From positions 3,556,910 through 3,620,909 of the forward strand of contig NW_004454173.1 of assembly GCF_000283155.1 (NCBI RefSeq): 64,000 nucleotides of DNA. The letters run 5' to 3'. Positions 1 through 9,390 of the stretch are shown piece after piece. The stretch is from Ceratotherium simum simum (taxonomy: Eukaryota > Chordata > Mammalia > Perissodactyla > Rhinocerotidae). The position numbers were made by a program, and so were the translations under genes. The notes beneath the pieces were generated by a model, which was not told where the DNA came from, searched no databases, and saw nothing but the letters and a program-made list of their open reading frames with translations. Numbering within the stretch: position 1 is the first letter of the stretch; the number at the start of each line of letters is the position of its first letter.

Positions 1-385
1 TGCTTGAAAATATGTTGCTAAGACCGATGTCGATGAGCGTACTACCTATGTTTTTTTCTAGAATTTTCTTGGTTTCAGGTCTTACATCCAAGTCTTTAAT
101 CCATTTTGAGTTAATTTTTGTGTGTGGTGTAAGATAATGGTCTACTTTCATTCTTTTGCATGTGGCTGTCCAGTTTTCCCAACATCATTTATTGACAGAC
201 TTTCCTTTCTCCATTGTGTGTTCTTGGCTCCCTTGTCCAAGATTAGCTATCCATAGATGTGTGGGTTTATTTCTGGGCTTCGATTCTGTTCCATTGATCT
301 GTGTGTCTGTTTTTCATGCCAGTACCATGCTGTTTTGGTTACTATAGCTTTGTAGTATAGTATTTTGAAATGTAGTATTTTGAAA
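1..385 (-). pseudogene. L1 ORF2 C-terminal part, frame-broken
   Basis: The nucleotide sequence is recognisably the L1 ORF2 segment downstream of the RT, including the stretch that reads QWRKESL-like in other L1s. No long minus-strand frame remains. The frame is lost at a 15-bp-period duplication of AGTATTTTGAAAT (359-371 and 374-386). The element continues off the left edge. Confidence 0.85.
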
Positions 386-966
386 TCAGGGAGTGTGATA
401 CCTCCAGTTTTGTTCTTTTTTTCTCAGGATTCTTTTGGCTATTCGGGGTCTTTTGTTGTTCCATATAAATTTTAGGATTCTTTGTTCTATTTCTGTGAAA
501 AATGTTGTTGGAGCTTTGATAGGGATTGCATTGAATCTATAGATTGCTTTTGGAAGTATGGACATCTTAACTATGTTAATTCTTCCAATCCAAGAGCATG
601 GAATATCTTTCCATTTCTTTGTGTCTTCTTCAATTTTTTTCAACAATGTTTTATAGTTTTCAGTGTACAGATCTTTCACCTCTTTGGTTATGTTTATTCC
701 TAGGTGTTTTATTCTTTTTGTTGCAATTGTAAGTGAGGTTGCATTCTTAATTTCTCTTTCTGCTACTTCGTTGTTAGTGTATAGAAAAGTAACTGATTTT
801 TGTATGTTGATTTTGTATCCTGCAACTTTGCTGTATTCGTTTATTATTTCTAAAAGTTTTTTGGTGGATTCTTTAGGGTTTTCTGTATATAAAATCATGT
901 CATCTGCAAATAGTGACAGTTTCACTTCTTCCTTTCCAGTTTGGATCCCTTTTATTTCTTTTTCTT
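386..966 (-). pseudogene. L1 ORF2 reverse transcriptase, C-terminal half of the domain
   Basis: This open stretch encodes the RT active-site box ([11 protein letters not shown], the FADD motif of LINE-1 ORF2) soon after its start. It continues through motifs typical of the RT thumb and post-RT region ([42 protein letters not shown], then [12 protein letters not shown]). In an intact ORF2 this protein nicks and reverse transcribes L1 RNA at target sites. Here the N-terminal RT motifs are absent, and the frame ends at a small tandem duplication just 3' of this block. The ATG at 925 is an internal methionine. In-frame L1-like residues ([14 protein letters not shown]) extend upstream to about 966. 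Confidence 0.92.
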
Positions 967-1212
967 AGTCTCTATTTTGTTTATTTCTGTGCTGATTTTT
1001 ATTATTTCCCTCCTTCTACTGATTTTGAGCTTTATTTGTTCTTCTTTTTCCAGTTCCTTTAGGTGCACTGTTAGATTGTTTATTTGAGATTCTCCTTGTT
1101 TGTTGAGGTAGGCCTGTATTGCTATAAACTTCCCTCTTAGAATCGCTTTAGCTATATCCCATGAATTCTGGCATGTTGCATTTTCATTTTCATTTGAAAG
1201 CCCCTTTTCCAT
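952..1212 (-). pseudogene. L1 ORF2 linker between endonuclease and RT
   Basis: The minus-strand frame reads NENENATCQNSWDIAKAILR, then GKFIAIQAYLNKQGESQINNL, and ends in a charged stretch (LKELEKEEQIKLKISRRREI). This is the segment of L1 ORF2 between the endonuclease and the RT. It joins directly to the FADD-containing block, which normally lies several hundred codons further on, so the join marks an internal deletion. The methionine at 1212 is not a native start. Confidence 0.88.
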
Positions 1213-3445
1213 ATGTATTTTTTTTGCGTTTTTCTCCTTCAGTCCTTATTGTCTTTCTGAGTTGTTCTCTTATTTCAAGTAGCTTTGAGAGGCTATACCA
1301 GCCACAGGTTGCATAGACAGCCAAGGTGGGTAGTGTGCAGTATGGATGGAGTGCAGTGTGAATGGTGTAGAAATTATTGGGATTCAACACACTTTTAAGG
1401 TTCATGCAGCCTTCTTGAAGCCTGGACCCTGTGTCGGGTCTTTTAAGCGGGCTTGATGAGGATTTTGATATGCACTGTCTCTCCCGTTTCAGGTGAGTTG
1501 AGCAACCTAGAGTCGGATGTCAGCGGAGGAGACGGAGACATCCGCCCTGGGCAAAGCATCGTATTCTTACTGCTCTGGTAGTGAGACCTGGAGGGAAAGG
1601 AGGGCTGACAGGAGGCCGAGGGCAAGTGGTGAGCAAGCCTGTGTTACTCGTGTTAATTTGATTGGCTGAACAGAATCTCTGAATCACTATGTCAATTTTT
1701 AAAAAAATATTTATACAAGTTTTTTTTCCTGATCTTTTTCTTTCTGTCTCTTTTGTCTTTTAATCTCTATTTCTTTTGTTCTCCTATATTTTTTCCCCTC
1801 AGAAACAAACAAACAAAACGTTTCAAAAGACAGGTTTTAACAAGTCTAACCAAGAAAAGTCATTCCCAAGAGAAACCATACTGAACCACCACTTGACTTT
1901 GGGCCTGACTCAGCTGAGAAGTGATGTTTTTAAACATTCTGATCAGGGGCTTTGAAAATAGAAGATTTCAAACTTCAGCTCAGAAGAATATGATTAACTT
2001 AGAGCGGATGTGGTAGCTCCCACCACGTAATTTTAGACATTCTAATTGGCAGTTTAAAAATAGCAGAGTCACAGCCTCCTCTTCTGCATTACCCCCTTTC
2101 TCTCACCCTTGACTGTGCATTGTATTTAAGAAGTCTTAAGGCTTCTGGGGCCGGCCTGGGAACCATGAGTCCATGGGCCCTCATCTACCATCTCCCAGGT
2201 CTGGCGCCTCTGCCCTTACATACCACAAGGGTAATAAAAACTTATATTTTCTTAGGAATGCTCCCAGCCTCTGACTCACAGACATATTCCCCTTTCTTCT
2301 CTAATGACTGGGTGCTTAAGGGATGTACTTCAGTGATGACATTCAATGAAATCCATCTCTGGGCACCTTAAGCTTCCAGGTAAACTGCATCGTTTTCTCG
2401 CCAGGTAATAAGTACTTTAGGATGTTATCAAGGAAAGGAAAACACTGATTTCAAATAACCAATTATTTACCAAATTCTTTCCCATATCTGTGTGAGGCAG
2501 TGTCCAGGAGCTGAAACGAATGTTTGTTCCTCTTTGCTACTGTTTCAGTTGGCAGCAAGATGACATATCCGTGTAGATACCACAGCAGAGCTGCAGTCTT
2601 CCTCCTGCATTTCCAGGGAGCCCTCAGTTCCATCTGGTCAGCCATGAAGTTGCTCCTCTTTACCTAGATCAGTCTCTTATTTTCCCTCCTGGGAGACACT
2701 TGCTGCATCTCTGAGGGAGGTGGGGTGGAGGTAAAACAAATGTCTAGTGCTGTGGAGCTGCCTGTGGCCCCCTGTCCCCGTGTCCCAGACAGAGGGTTCG
2801 GTGGCACCCAGGGTGTGGGATTCTCAGGTGGCACCCACGTTCCCTGTGAGATGTGATTTATCATCCCTGCTTTGAATTTTATTAACATAGAATCTTATAC
2901 TTTCCCAACCAGTGAGGCCACCAGAGCATAAACTATATTAAGTCCATAAATCCCGGAGTGCCAAGTCTCTGGAATATCAAGCGCCTGCTCTCTAACCTGT
3001 GGTGAGGAATAAATTCCTCGTCCATTTGCATCTTGGGCCTTTGGTGCGCAGAGAACGCTGCTGTTTTCAGGATACCTTTTCTTCCTGCTCTTTTCCCCAA
3101 GGGGACTTACATCCACTGCTCTCTTGCATCTTAAACCCTCTTATAATGCATCAATTTTTAAAAACAGGAAAAAAACAAAGTTGTCTTTTCCTGGCTGGAT
3201 GGATGCAAAAGGAGAAGCCTGCTGATATGAGGCTTGTCTTCCATCCCAAATTCTTGGAAACACATGAGGGATATTAACCGAGGCGTGTGTCCCTCTCCCC
3301 ACCACTTGGGGTCTTCTCTGAGCCTCCTCCCATGGAGCCAGTGAGGAGAGTAACTATTCACCGAAAACAGAGTCCAGGCCATCCTTCACTTTTCCAAGGC
3401 GTCATGCTGAGAAAGGGAGTCTTTGTTGAATAAATAAACCCCTCT
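1213..3445. other. No gene recognised; mostly unique sequence
   Basis: I see no recognisable repeat family or exon. 1690-1800 is a pyrimidine-rich patch (TTTCTTTCTGTCTC type). Open frames are all under 90 codons, occur on both strands and lack family resemblance. A short minus-strand stretch at 1213-1290 (REQLRKTIRTEGEKRKKN) is lysine/arginine-rich like retroposon protein and could be a further damaged L1 piece, but this is not secure. Confidence 0.5.
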
Positions 3446-3449
3446 TTGA

Positions 3450-3595
3450 GATAGGTACTCCTCTTCTCTCCACTTTAAAGATGCCAAAACTGACAGAGAG
3501 GGGTTGAACAACTTGCCCAAATTTATGCAGCTTGTTAGTTTTGGAGATGGGATTGGAACCCAGGCCATCTACACCCTTTAAATCCTGTGTTGTAC
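3450..3595 (-). mobile_element. MIR SINE
   Basis: The reverse complement of the MIR core is visible: a 'ttaaagatgccaaaactgac' segment, then 'ttgcccaaatttatgcagct', then the reversed B-box region 'attggaacccaggcc'. Divergence is high, as expected for a Mesozoic tRNA-derived SINE. An AATG-rich stretch (3605-3628) follows directly. Confidence 0.75.
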
Positions 3596-3639
3596 TGGTG
3601 CTTAATAAATGTTTGAATGAATGAATGAAAATACAGGTG

Positions 3640-5335
3640 AATTGACGAAAGCTCCACAAAATGACTTATGCAACACTAGACAGTTAGGAAGAAGAGCTGG
3701 TCTAAAACTCAAACTTCTAAAAGTTAAGAAGATTTAGGGGGGGTGGCAGGGGATTGTGAGAAGTCAGATTATGCACCCTTTAATGAGAATCAACTTAATA
3801 GGACCATTATCTCTCTCATGTTTCCTGAGGTTAGTTATACTGAGGGAGAGAACGGGAATACTGACGAGAAGAGAAAAGGAGAATTCGGGAGTGCCAGGCA
3901 GTGTGTGGTAAGGCAGCCCAGGCCTGGGGAGCAGAGATGGCGAGTGTTTGGCTGGCAGGGAGACCTGGGGATAGGTTTGACTTCAGGCGAAACTTCAAAG
4001 TTGGAGTTTTCTTTTGCTTAAAGTCAGGCCTCCTCAGGGAACAGACTGTTGGCCCTGACTTGGAAACGTGAAGTCCTGCCCAGCATGCTCTGAGCCACCT
4101 GGAGAAGTATGGCTGCAGGAGGCGGCAGGAGGAGAGGGATGCTCCCACGCTCACTTTGCCGTCCCTCACCTGATAAATTGGTTCTAGAGAAGCAGAGATA
4201 GATGCGGGGACCTGCAGAGCCGCCCGGGATCTTCTGCACACGACTCGCCAAGGGGATGTACAAGGACTTAGCAGTGAGATAGATTTTGCTAATCATTTCT
4301 CACTGAACGTAGTGGCTTTACACTTCAAGTTATTCAGTCCCTGTATCTCATACGTAGTTAATCAAGGTAGAGTATACATGTTAACAATCATTATTTAAAA
4401 AAGAAAAACTCATTTTAGACCAGGACTCCAAAGCCAGTAGCCAACATGGTCACCTTGAGGGGTTTATCGGAGCCACCGATAAGTTGTCCACTTCTAGCAT
4501 ATGGCGTTCAGGTCTTCTCCAGACTCAGCTGGGTCTGCCTGGACACCTGCCAGCCCCGGTGCATTCCTACTTGCAATCTCTCTTGTTCCATTTCAGGCTG
4601 TTAAAAAGTCGAGGTCACTTGGCAAGGCACAGCCTGTAAATTTCAAACTCCCAGCCTAAATGTGCACCAAGTGGTATGTGTGCATCTGCAGCCAGATTTC
4701 ACTGCCACGGGAGGTGAGGCCATCAAAGGCGGGGGCTGATCTTTAAAAGGCCTGGAGAAATTTATGACTCAATTTAAAACCACTTGTAGTTTATCAAAGC
4801 AAAGGAAATGGAATCGCCAGCTTCAGGGCAGGTGTAGATTTTCAGTTAAGAGTGAAAAAGGAGCCTGTCGTTCTAGCCAGTCTTCCATGACAGCAGAATC
4901 TTTCCCCAAATCCCACAAATATGGCGACAGTGCAATCTCTTTTTGACATGACCACTGATCAAACAGAATTTATAAATGTCAAGACTGCCTTTCTAATCCT
5001 TGACTAATTGGAGAGGCCAAGAGCCTCCAGGGATGGCTCAATGACAACACACAGCAGCAGACATGCAGAGCACAGGAGGACCTAGGCTGTGGGTTTGGTC
5101 TCAGACTTGACCATGTACCTGCATGACCTTTGCCAAGACAATGATTTGTTCATCCTGAGAGGAGTGAAGTAGAAGATCCCTCAGTCAAATGTTCATTAGT
5201 TCTTTGACGCTGTTTAGGATTCCAGTTTGCAAGCCACACGTGCAAGTACATTGAAGCCCACCGTTGGATTCTCTATGCATAATCTAGGCTCTGGGAGATA
5301 GATGTTGCACATTTCAATTAGGTCGTGCTTACGGC
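3640..5335. other. No gene recognised; unique sequence
   Basis: No repeat family is recognised. 4590-5010 is free of low-complexity sequence. Opposed open frames around 3831-4296 (up to 136 codons on the minus strand) have no family resemblance and look like chance frames in GC-richer sequence. Confidence 0.45.
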
Positions 5336-5337
5336 TT

Positions 5338-5705
5338 CTAGGAACAGAGACCTGACTAAAGTGGCTTAAACACACAGCTGCCACATAGAGAGAGTTATTT
5401 CTCTCACATTTTGAGAAGTCTGGAGGTTAACACTGTGTTTTTAGTTCAATGGCCCAAAGATGTTAGAGCTGAGGTCTCTCATTTGCTTGGCTGCCGGAGC
5501 TCCAGCCATCACATCGGAACTGCAGGCAGCAGAAAGGGCAGATGGGGGAAAAAGGGCTTTATTAGAAGCCTCCATCAATGATTTCTGCTGACATCACATC
5601 ACCCAGACCTAAATGTAAAGGAGGCTGGAAATTGTAAGGTTTTTTTCCCTGCTAGGCACTTTTTTGTCTCCAGTAACAGGGAAAAGAGGAGCAAGATGAA
5701 TATTA
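5338..5705 (+). repeat. Old interspersed repeat, family not assigned (copy 1)
   Basis: The segment begins 'gactaaagtggcttaaacac', followed by 'agttatttctctcacatttt' and 'gaagtctggaggt'. It resembles the stretch at 14075-14420 in the same orientation, which shares the 'agtggcttgaa...agaagtctga', 'gccatcatatc' and 'caggcag' blocks in order. I recognise it as an ancient dispersed mammalian repeat but cannot name the family. Confidence 0.5.
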
Positions 5706-6137
5706 GGTAGGAAACCAGCGCTTCTGTCTCACTTCACAACTAACAATTCAGTAGTGTGGGAAGATATGAATTCAGCCTCAAGCTTCATGTAAATTGAACT
5801 GTGTGCAGTCTGATCAAATTTTTCTCAGTCTATATGCATTTATTACTTACTCCTCTTCTCTCTCTCCTTTGATTAATTATCTATAAAGCCCTTTTACTCT
5901 CCTTAAGGTCATGGGTCATTTCTTATTTGCTCACTGATTGGCAAAGCACTTAGTCCATACTAGGTAAAAAAAAAAAGATATTTATTGAGCTGAATTGTTT
6001 GATGAGTAGGGACTGAACTGGATGCTGGGTGGTAGAAATACTTATACAAATACTTCCTGTATGAAAAAATCACTGATATTTTCAATAGTTTTAGGCTGAG
6101 AAAAAAATTACTAGGGAGACATGTCTTCTTTTTTTTT
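5706..6137. other. No gene recognised
   Basis: AT-rich sequence with an 11-nt A run near 5967. The piece 5930-6010 has L2-like wording (cacttagtccatactagg, tttattgagctgaattg), but it is too degraded to call. Confidence 0.4.
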
Positions 6138-6190
6138 ATTTTAGAAGTTTGGATTTTATTTTAAGAGTGATGAGAAACCTTTGGAGAATT
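6138..6190 (-). mobile_element. L2 LINE fragment interrupted by L1
   Basis: 'gtttggattttattttaaga' followed by 'gatgagaaacctttggag' matches the antisense L2 segment that normally reads ggattttattctgagtg...gaagccattgg. The next L2-like words, 'ggagatgtgcc', resume near 6940 after the L1 tail, suggesting an older L2 split by a younger L1. Confidence 0.45.
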
Positions 6191-6940
6191 TTATTTTATT
6201 TTTTCCTTACTTTATTGAGAAATAATTGACAAATATAATTGCACACATTTAAAGTGTACAATCTGATGATTTGATATACACATACATTGTGGAATGATTA
6301 CAAAGATCCAGAATAATGAACACATCCATCACTTCACATAGTTACCTCTTCTTTTGTGTAGTGAGAATGCTTAAGATCTACCCTCAGTAACTTTCAAGTA
6401 TACAATACCACATTATTAACTGTAGTCACCATGCTGTGCATTAGACCCTCAGAACTTATTCTTCACGTAACTGAAAGTTTGTACCCTTTGACCTACATCT
6501 CCCCATTTCCCCTCCCCCAGCACCTGGCAAACACCATTCTATTCTGTTTCTATGAAACTGGCTTTTTATTTTTTAGATTCCACATATAAGTGATAACATA
6601 CAGTATTTGTCTTCCTCTGGCTTATTTCACTTAGCATAAGGTCTTCAAGTTCCATCCATGTTTTTGCAAATGACAGGATTTCTTTCTTTTTTATGGCTGA
6701 ATAATATTCCCTTGACCACATTTTCTTGATCCATTCATCTATTCAAGGACATTTAGGTTGTTTCCATATCTTGGCTATTGTGAATAATGCTGCAGTGAAC
6801 ATGGGGGTGCAGATATCTCTTCAAGATACTGATTTCATTTCGTTCAGCTTTATATTCAGGAAAGGGATTGCTGGATCATATGGTATTTCTATTTTTAAGT
6901 TTTTGCAGAACTGCCATATTTTCAATAGCGGCTGTACCAA
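6190..6940 (-). mobile_element. L1 LINE 3' end (L1MB-like)
   Basis: The T-rich left end is the reversed poly(A) tail. Next come reversed 3'-UTR words (ttattgagaaataattgaca, acaatctgatgatttgatat), then the reversed ORF2 C-terminus (tatggctgaataatattccc, gggattgctggatcatatgg). Length of about 750 bp indicates 5' truncation. Subfamily naming is tentative. Confidence 0.85.
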
Positions 6941-7162
6941 GGAGATGTGCCTTCTTTAACACTTCTGCAAGATGTATTCCCTGTAGGACTGTGCTTCAGT
7001 GAGGGAATAAAACCCAAGTTTCATAAGCATCCTTCCACATCAATTTTAAGTGTCTCTTACGCTATAAAACTTCTCCCTTCCTCTTTATCTAAAAGGAGAT
7101 GACTCTGTCAGTCAACAATAGCACCTATGCTGTACCATGCAAGTCCAGGAGGCAGATCTACT

Positions 7163-7333
7163 AGTGATTCCTCATTCTGGCTGCAAATCAGAATCACCTG
7201 GACAACTATGTTAAAATACAGATTCCCAGGGCTCCATTCCAGAGATTTGGATTCAAAGTCTGGGATGGTGTTCCAGAGCCTATGATTTTGCACACCACAG
7301 ACGATTCTGAGGTGCCGCCAGGTATAGAAACCC
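7163..7333 (+). mobile_element. MER5A non-autonomous hAT element
   Basis: The MER5A order is visible: 'ggctgcaaatcagaatcacc', then 'ccattccagagatttggatt', and a 3' 'gattctgaggtgccgccagg' end complementary in sense to the start. Length is near the roughly 190 bp of the family. Confidence 0.75.
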
Positions 7334-7429
7334 CTGAGGCAGAATCCTCCCTTCTTGGTCCCATGGCCGCGGCCTCCCTGTAGAGCATTTATAGAGGCTA
7401 CCGCAGCTCACTCACAGGTCTGACTCCGA

Positions 7430-7540
7430 CAAACCCTGAGGGTGGGGACCGTCTCTTCTCTTAGCATTCCTGTCTGTAGCCCAGGGTCCGAGTGCCTGTT
7501 GCACAGTAGGCCCTCCATAGTTATCCGTTACGTTGTTTAA
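7430..7540 (+). mobile_element. L2 LINE 3' end
   Basis: Shows the L2 3'-terminal order: 'ggtggggaccgtctcttctc', 'agcccagggtccgagtgcct', then 'cacagtaggccctcc'. Only about 100 bp is preserved. Confidence 0.55.
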
Positions 7541-7800
7541 ACAGACTGAAGGTATAATTATTCACCTCCACAGAGTGCTGCTAAGAACACTAGCGCAAAG
7601 AAGTTTGTCTTATCTGCTGAGCAACCTGTCTTAACCTAGAACTCAGGGCCAGAACGCACTACGGAAGTGAGCAAAAAGGGATTTCTAATGAACTTGGTGG
7701 TGAGTCGCCTTGACAGGCCTGACGTTCTTGAATAGAACTTTTTTTTTTCTCAAAATAACACATATACAAATTGTGATGCCAGTTATCTATGGTGAGTATA
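7541..7800. other. No gene recognised
   Basis: Short unique stretch with no recognised repeat or coding signal. Confidence 0.4.
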
Positions 7801-7872
7801 AAATTTATTTGAAATAATGTATGTAAAGTGCTTAGCACAGTGCCGGGAGCAAAATGATCTAACAATAAATGT
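7801..7872 (+). mobile_element. MIR 3' part
   Basis: 'gtatgtaaagtgcttagcac' followed by 'agtgccgggagcaaa' and 'aataaatgttag' is the MIR 3' region. It runs straight into the trinucleotide repeat. Confidence 0.6.
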
Positions 7873-7874
7873 TA

Positions 7875-7897
7875 GATGATGATGATGATGATGATAA
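7875..7897 (+). repeat. (GAT)n microsatellite
   Basis: About seven uninterrupted GAT units at the 3' end of the MIR fragment. Confidence 0.95.
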
Positions 7898-8064
7898 CTA
7901 TATTATAAGAGAAAACCCTTCTTATTAAAAGAAACGTAGAAGATATGGAAAAATGTAAGAAAGAAACCAAAAATTTACCCTTGATCTTGCCAACAGAATC
8001 AATAGGCTTGTAGTATGATTTCTTTCAGTTTTTTCCAAGCATCTATATTAACATGTACTATAAA

Positions 8065-9270
8065 AATATACAAAGTACATATTAAAAATATATATTATAT
8101 GTTTTTGAATGGCCAATAAGCACATGAAAAGAAGCTTAACTTCATTAATCATTAGGGAAATGCAAATCAAAACCATAATGAGATACCACCTCATACCCAT
8201 TAGGATGGTTACTATCAAAAAAACCAGAAAATCATAAGTGTTGTCAAGGAAGTAGAGGAATTGGAATGCTTGTGCACTGTTGGTGAGAATGTAAAATGGT
8301 ATAGCTGCTGTGGAAAACACCATTTTGAGGATGTTCCTCAAAAATCAAAAATAGAATTACCTTTCGATCCAGTAATTTCACTTCTGGGTACATGCCCAAA
8401 ATAATTGAAAGCAGGGTCTCAAAGAGATATTTGTATACTGCTGTGGACTGAATTGTATCCCTTCAAAATACATATGTTGAAGCTCTAACACCCAATATGA
8501 TGGTATTTGGAGATGGGGCCTTGGGAGGTAATTACGGTTAGATAAGGTCATGAAGGTGGGGCCCTCATAATGGGATTAGTGCCCTCATAAGAAGAGACAC
8601 CAGAGAGTTTGCCTGAATTCTCTCTCTCTGTTTTTCTCTCTCTCTTTCTGCCATGTGAGCAAGCCAGGAGGAGGGCCCTCACCAGAACCTGACTGGGCTG
8701 GCACCCTGATCTTGGACTTCCAGCCTCCAGAACTGTGAGAAGATAAGTTTCTAAGTCCCCCAGTCTATGGTATTTTGTTATGGCAGCTCAAGCTGACTAA
8801 GATATAAACCCATGTTCAAAGCAGCAGAAGCAACTCAAGTGTCCAGTGACTGATGAATAGATACGCAAAATGTGGTCTATACATACAATGGAATATTATT
8901 CAGCTTTAAAAAGGAAGGAAATTCTGATACATGCTACAACATGGCTGAACTTCGGGGACATTATGCTAAACAAAAAGGCAAATACTGTATGATTCCACTT
9001 GTATGAGGTAATTAGAGTAGTCAAAATCATAAAGACACGAAGTAAAATGGTAGTTGCCAGGGTCTAGGGGGAGGAGGGAATGGACAGTTATTGTTTAATG
9101 GGGACAGAGTTTCAGTTTTGCAAGATGAAAAGAATTTTGGAGATGGATGGTGGTGATGGTTACACAACAATATGAATGTACCTAATATCATTGAACTGTA
9201 CACTTAAAAATGATTACGATGGTAAATTCCATGTCATGTGTATGTTATCACAGTAAAAAAATTGGAAAAA
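8065..9270 (+). mobile_element. L1 LINE 3' part, split by MLT1
   Basis: The left piece (to 8438) carries ORF2 C-terminal words ('gggaaatgcaaatcaaaacc', 'tgagataccacctcataccc', 'cagtaatttcacttctggg'). The right piece (from 8805) resumes with 'cccatgttcaaagcagcag' and 'atggaatattattcagcttt', ending in the 3' UTR ('cattgaactgtacacttaaa'). The two halves join seamlessly if the LTR is removed. All frames are broken. Confidence 0.92.
8439..8804 (+). mobile_element. MLT1 solo LTR (ERVL-MaLR) nested in L1
   Basis: Begins TGCTGTGGACTGAATTG and ends near GACTAAGATA. The MLT1 order is clear: 'cacccaatatgatggtattt', 'gataaggtcatgaaggtggg', 'aagaagagacaccagagag', 'ttggacttccagcctccaga', 'actgtgagaagataag'. 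Flanks TATAC (8434-8438) and TAAAC (8805-8809) look like a decayed 5-bp target-site duplication. No internal retroviral sequence is present. Confidence 0.9.
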
Positions 9271-9390
9271 GTATGTATATCTTTAAATATTTTAATATTT
9301 TATTTTAAACATATTAAACATTTTAAGTATATAATATAGTATAAATATAATACCTATACATAATATAAATAAAGTATACCTATTTAGAAA
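9271..9390. repeat. AT-rich low-complexity tract
   Basis: Nearly pure A/T with many TATA, TTAAA and ATATT words, lying just 3' of the L1 tail. Confidence 0.8.

Larger units (their letters stand above)
1..1212 (-). mobile_element. L1 LINE remnant (ORF2 part), internally deleted
   Basis: Read on the minus strand, the segment runs from the ORF2 linker after the endonuclease, through the reverse-transcriptase FADD box, to the C-terminal part of ORF2. The 3' end lies beyond the left edge of the window. The two ORF2 blocks are abutted near 966, and about 270 codons that should separate them (N-terminal part of the RT) are missing. L1 homology stops near 1212, so the copy is also 5'-truncated or rearranged there. 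It cannot retrotranspose. Confidence 0.93.

Noticed and set aside
386..925. 179-codon open frame as a host gene
   Set aside because: The FADD box and flanking motifs are those of L1 ORF2; upstream RT motifs are missing and the frame is cut by a small duplication.
1213..1405. Additional ORF1 or ORF2 segment of the L1 at the left edge
   Set aside because: A basic stretch (REQLRKTIRTEGEKRKKN) is suggestive, but no further block aligns with known L1 protein wording, so it was not annotated as L1.
3831..4296. Overlapping minus-strand frames of 136 and 90 codons
   Set aside because: Two frames are open over the same DNA with arginine/serine-rich, domainless translations, as expected from GC-richer noncoding sequence.
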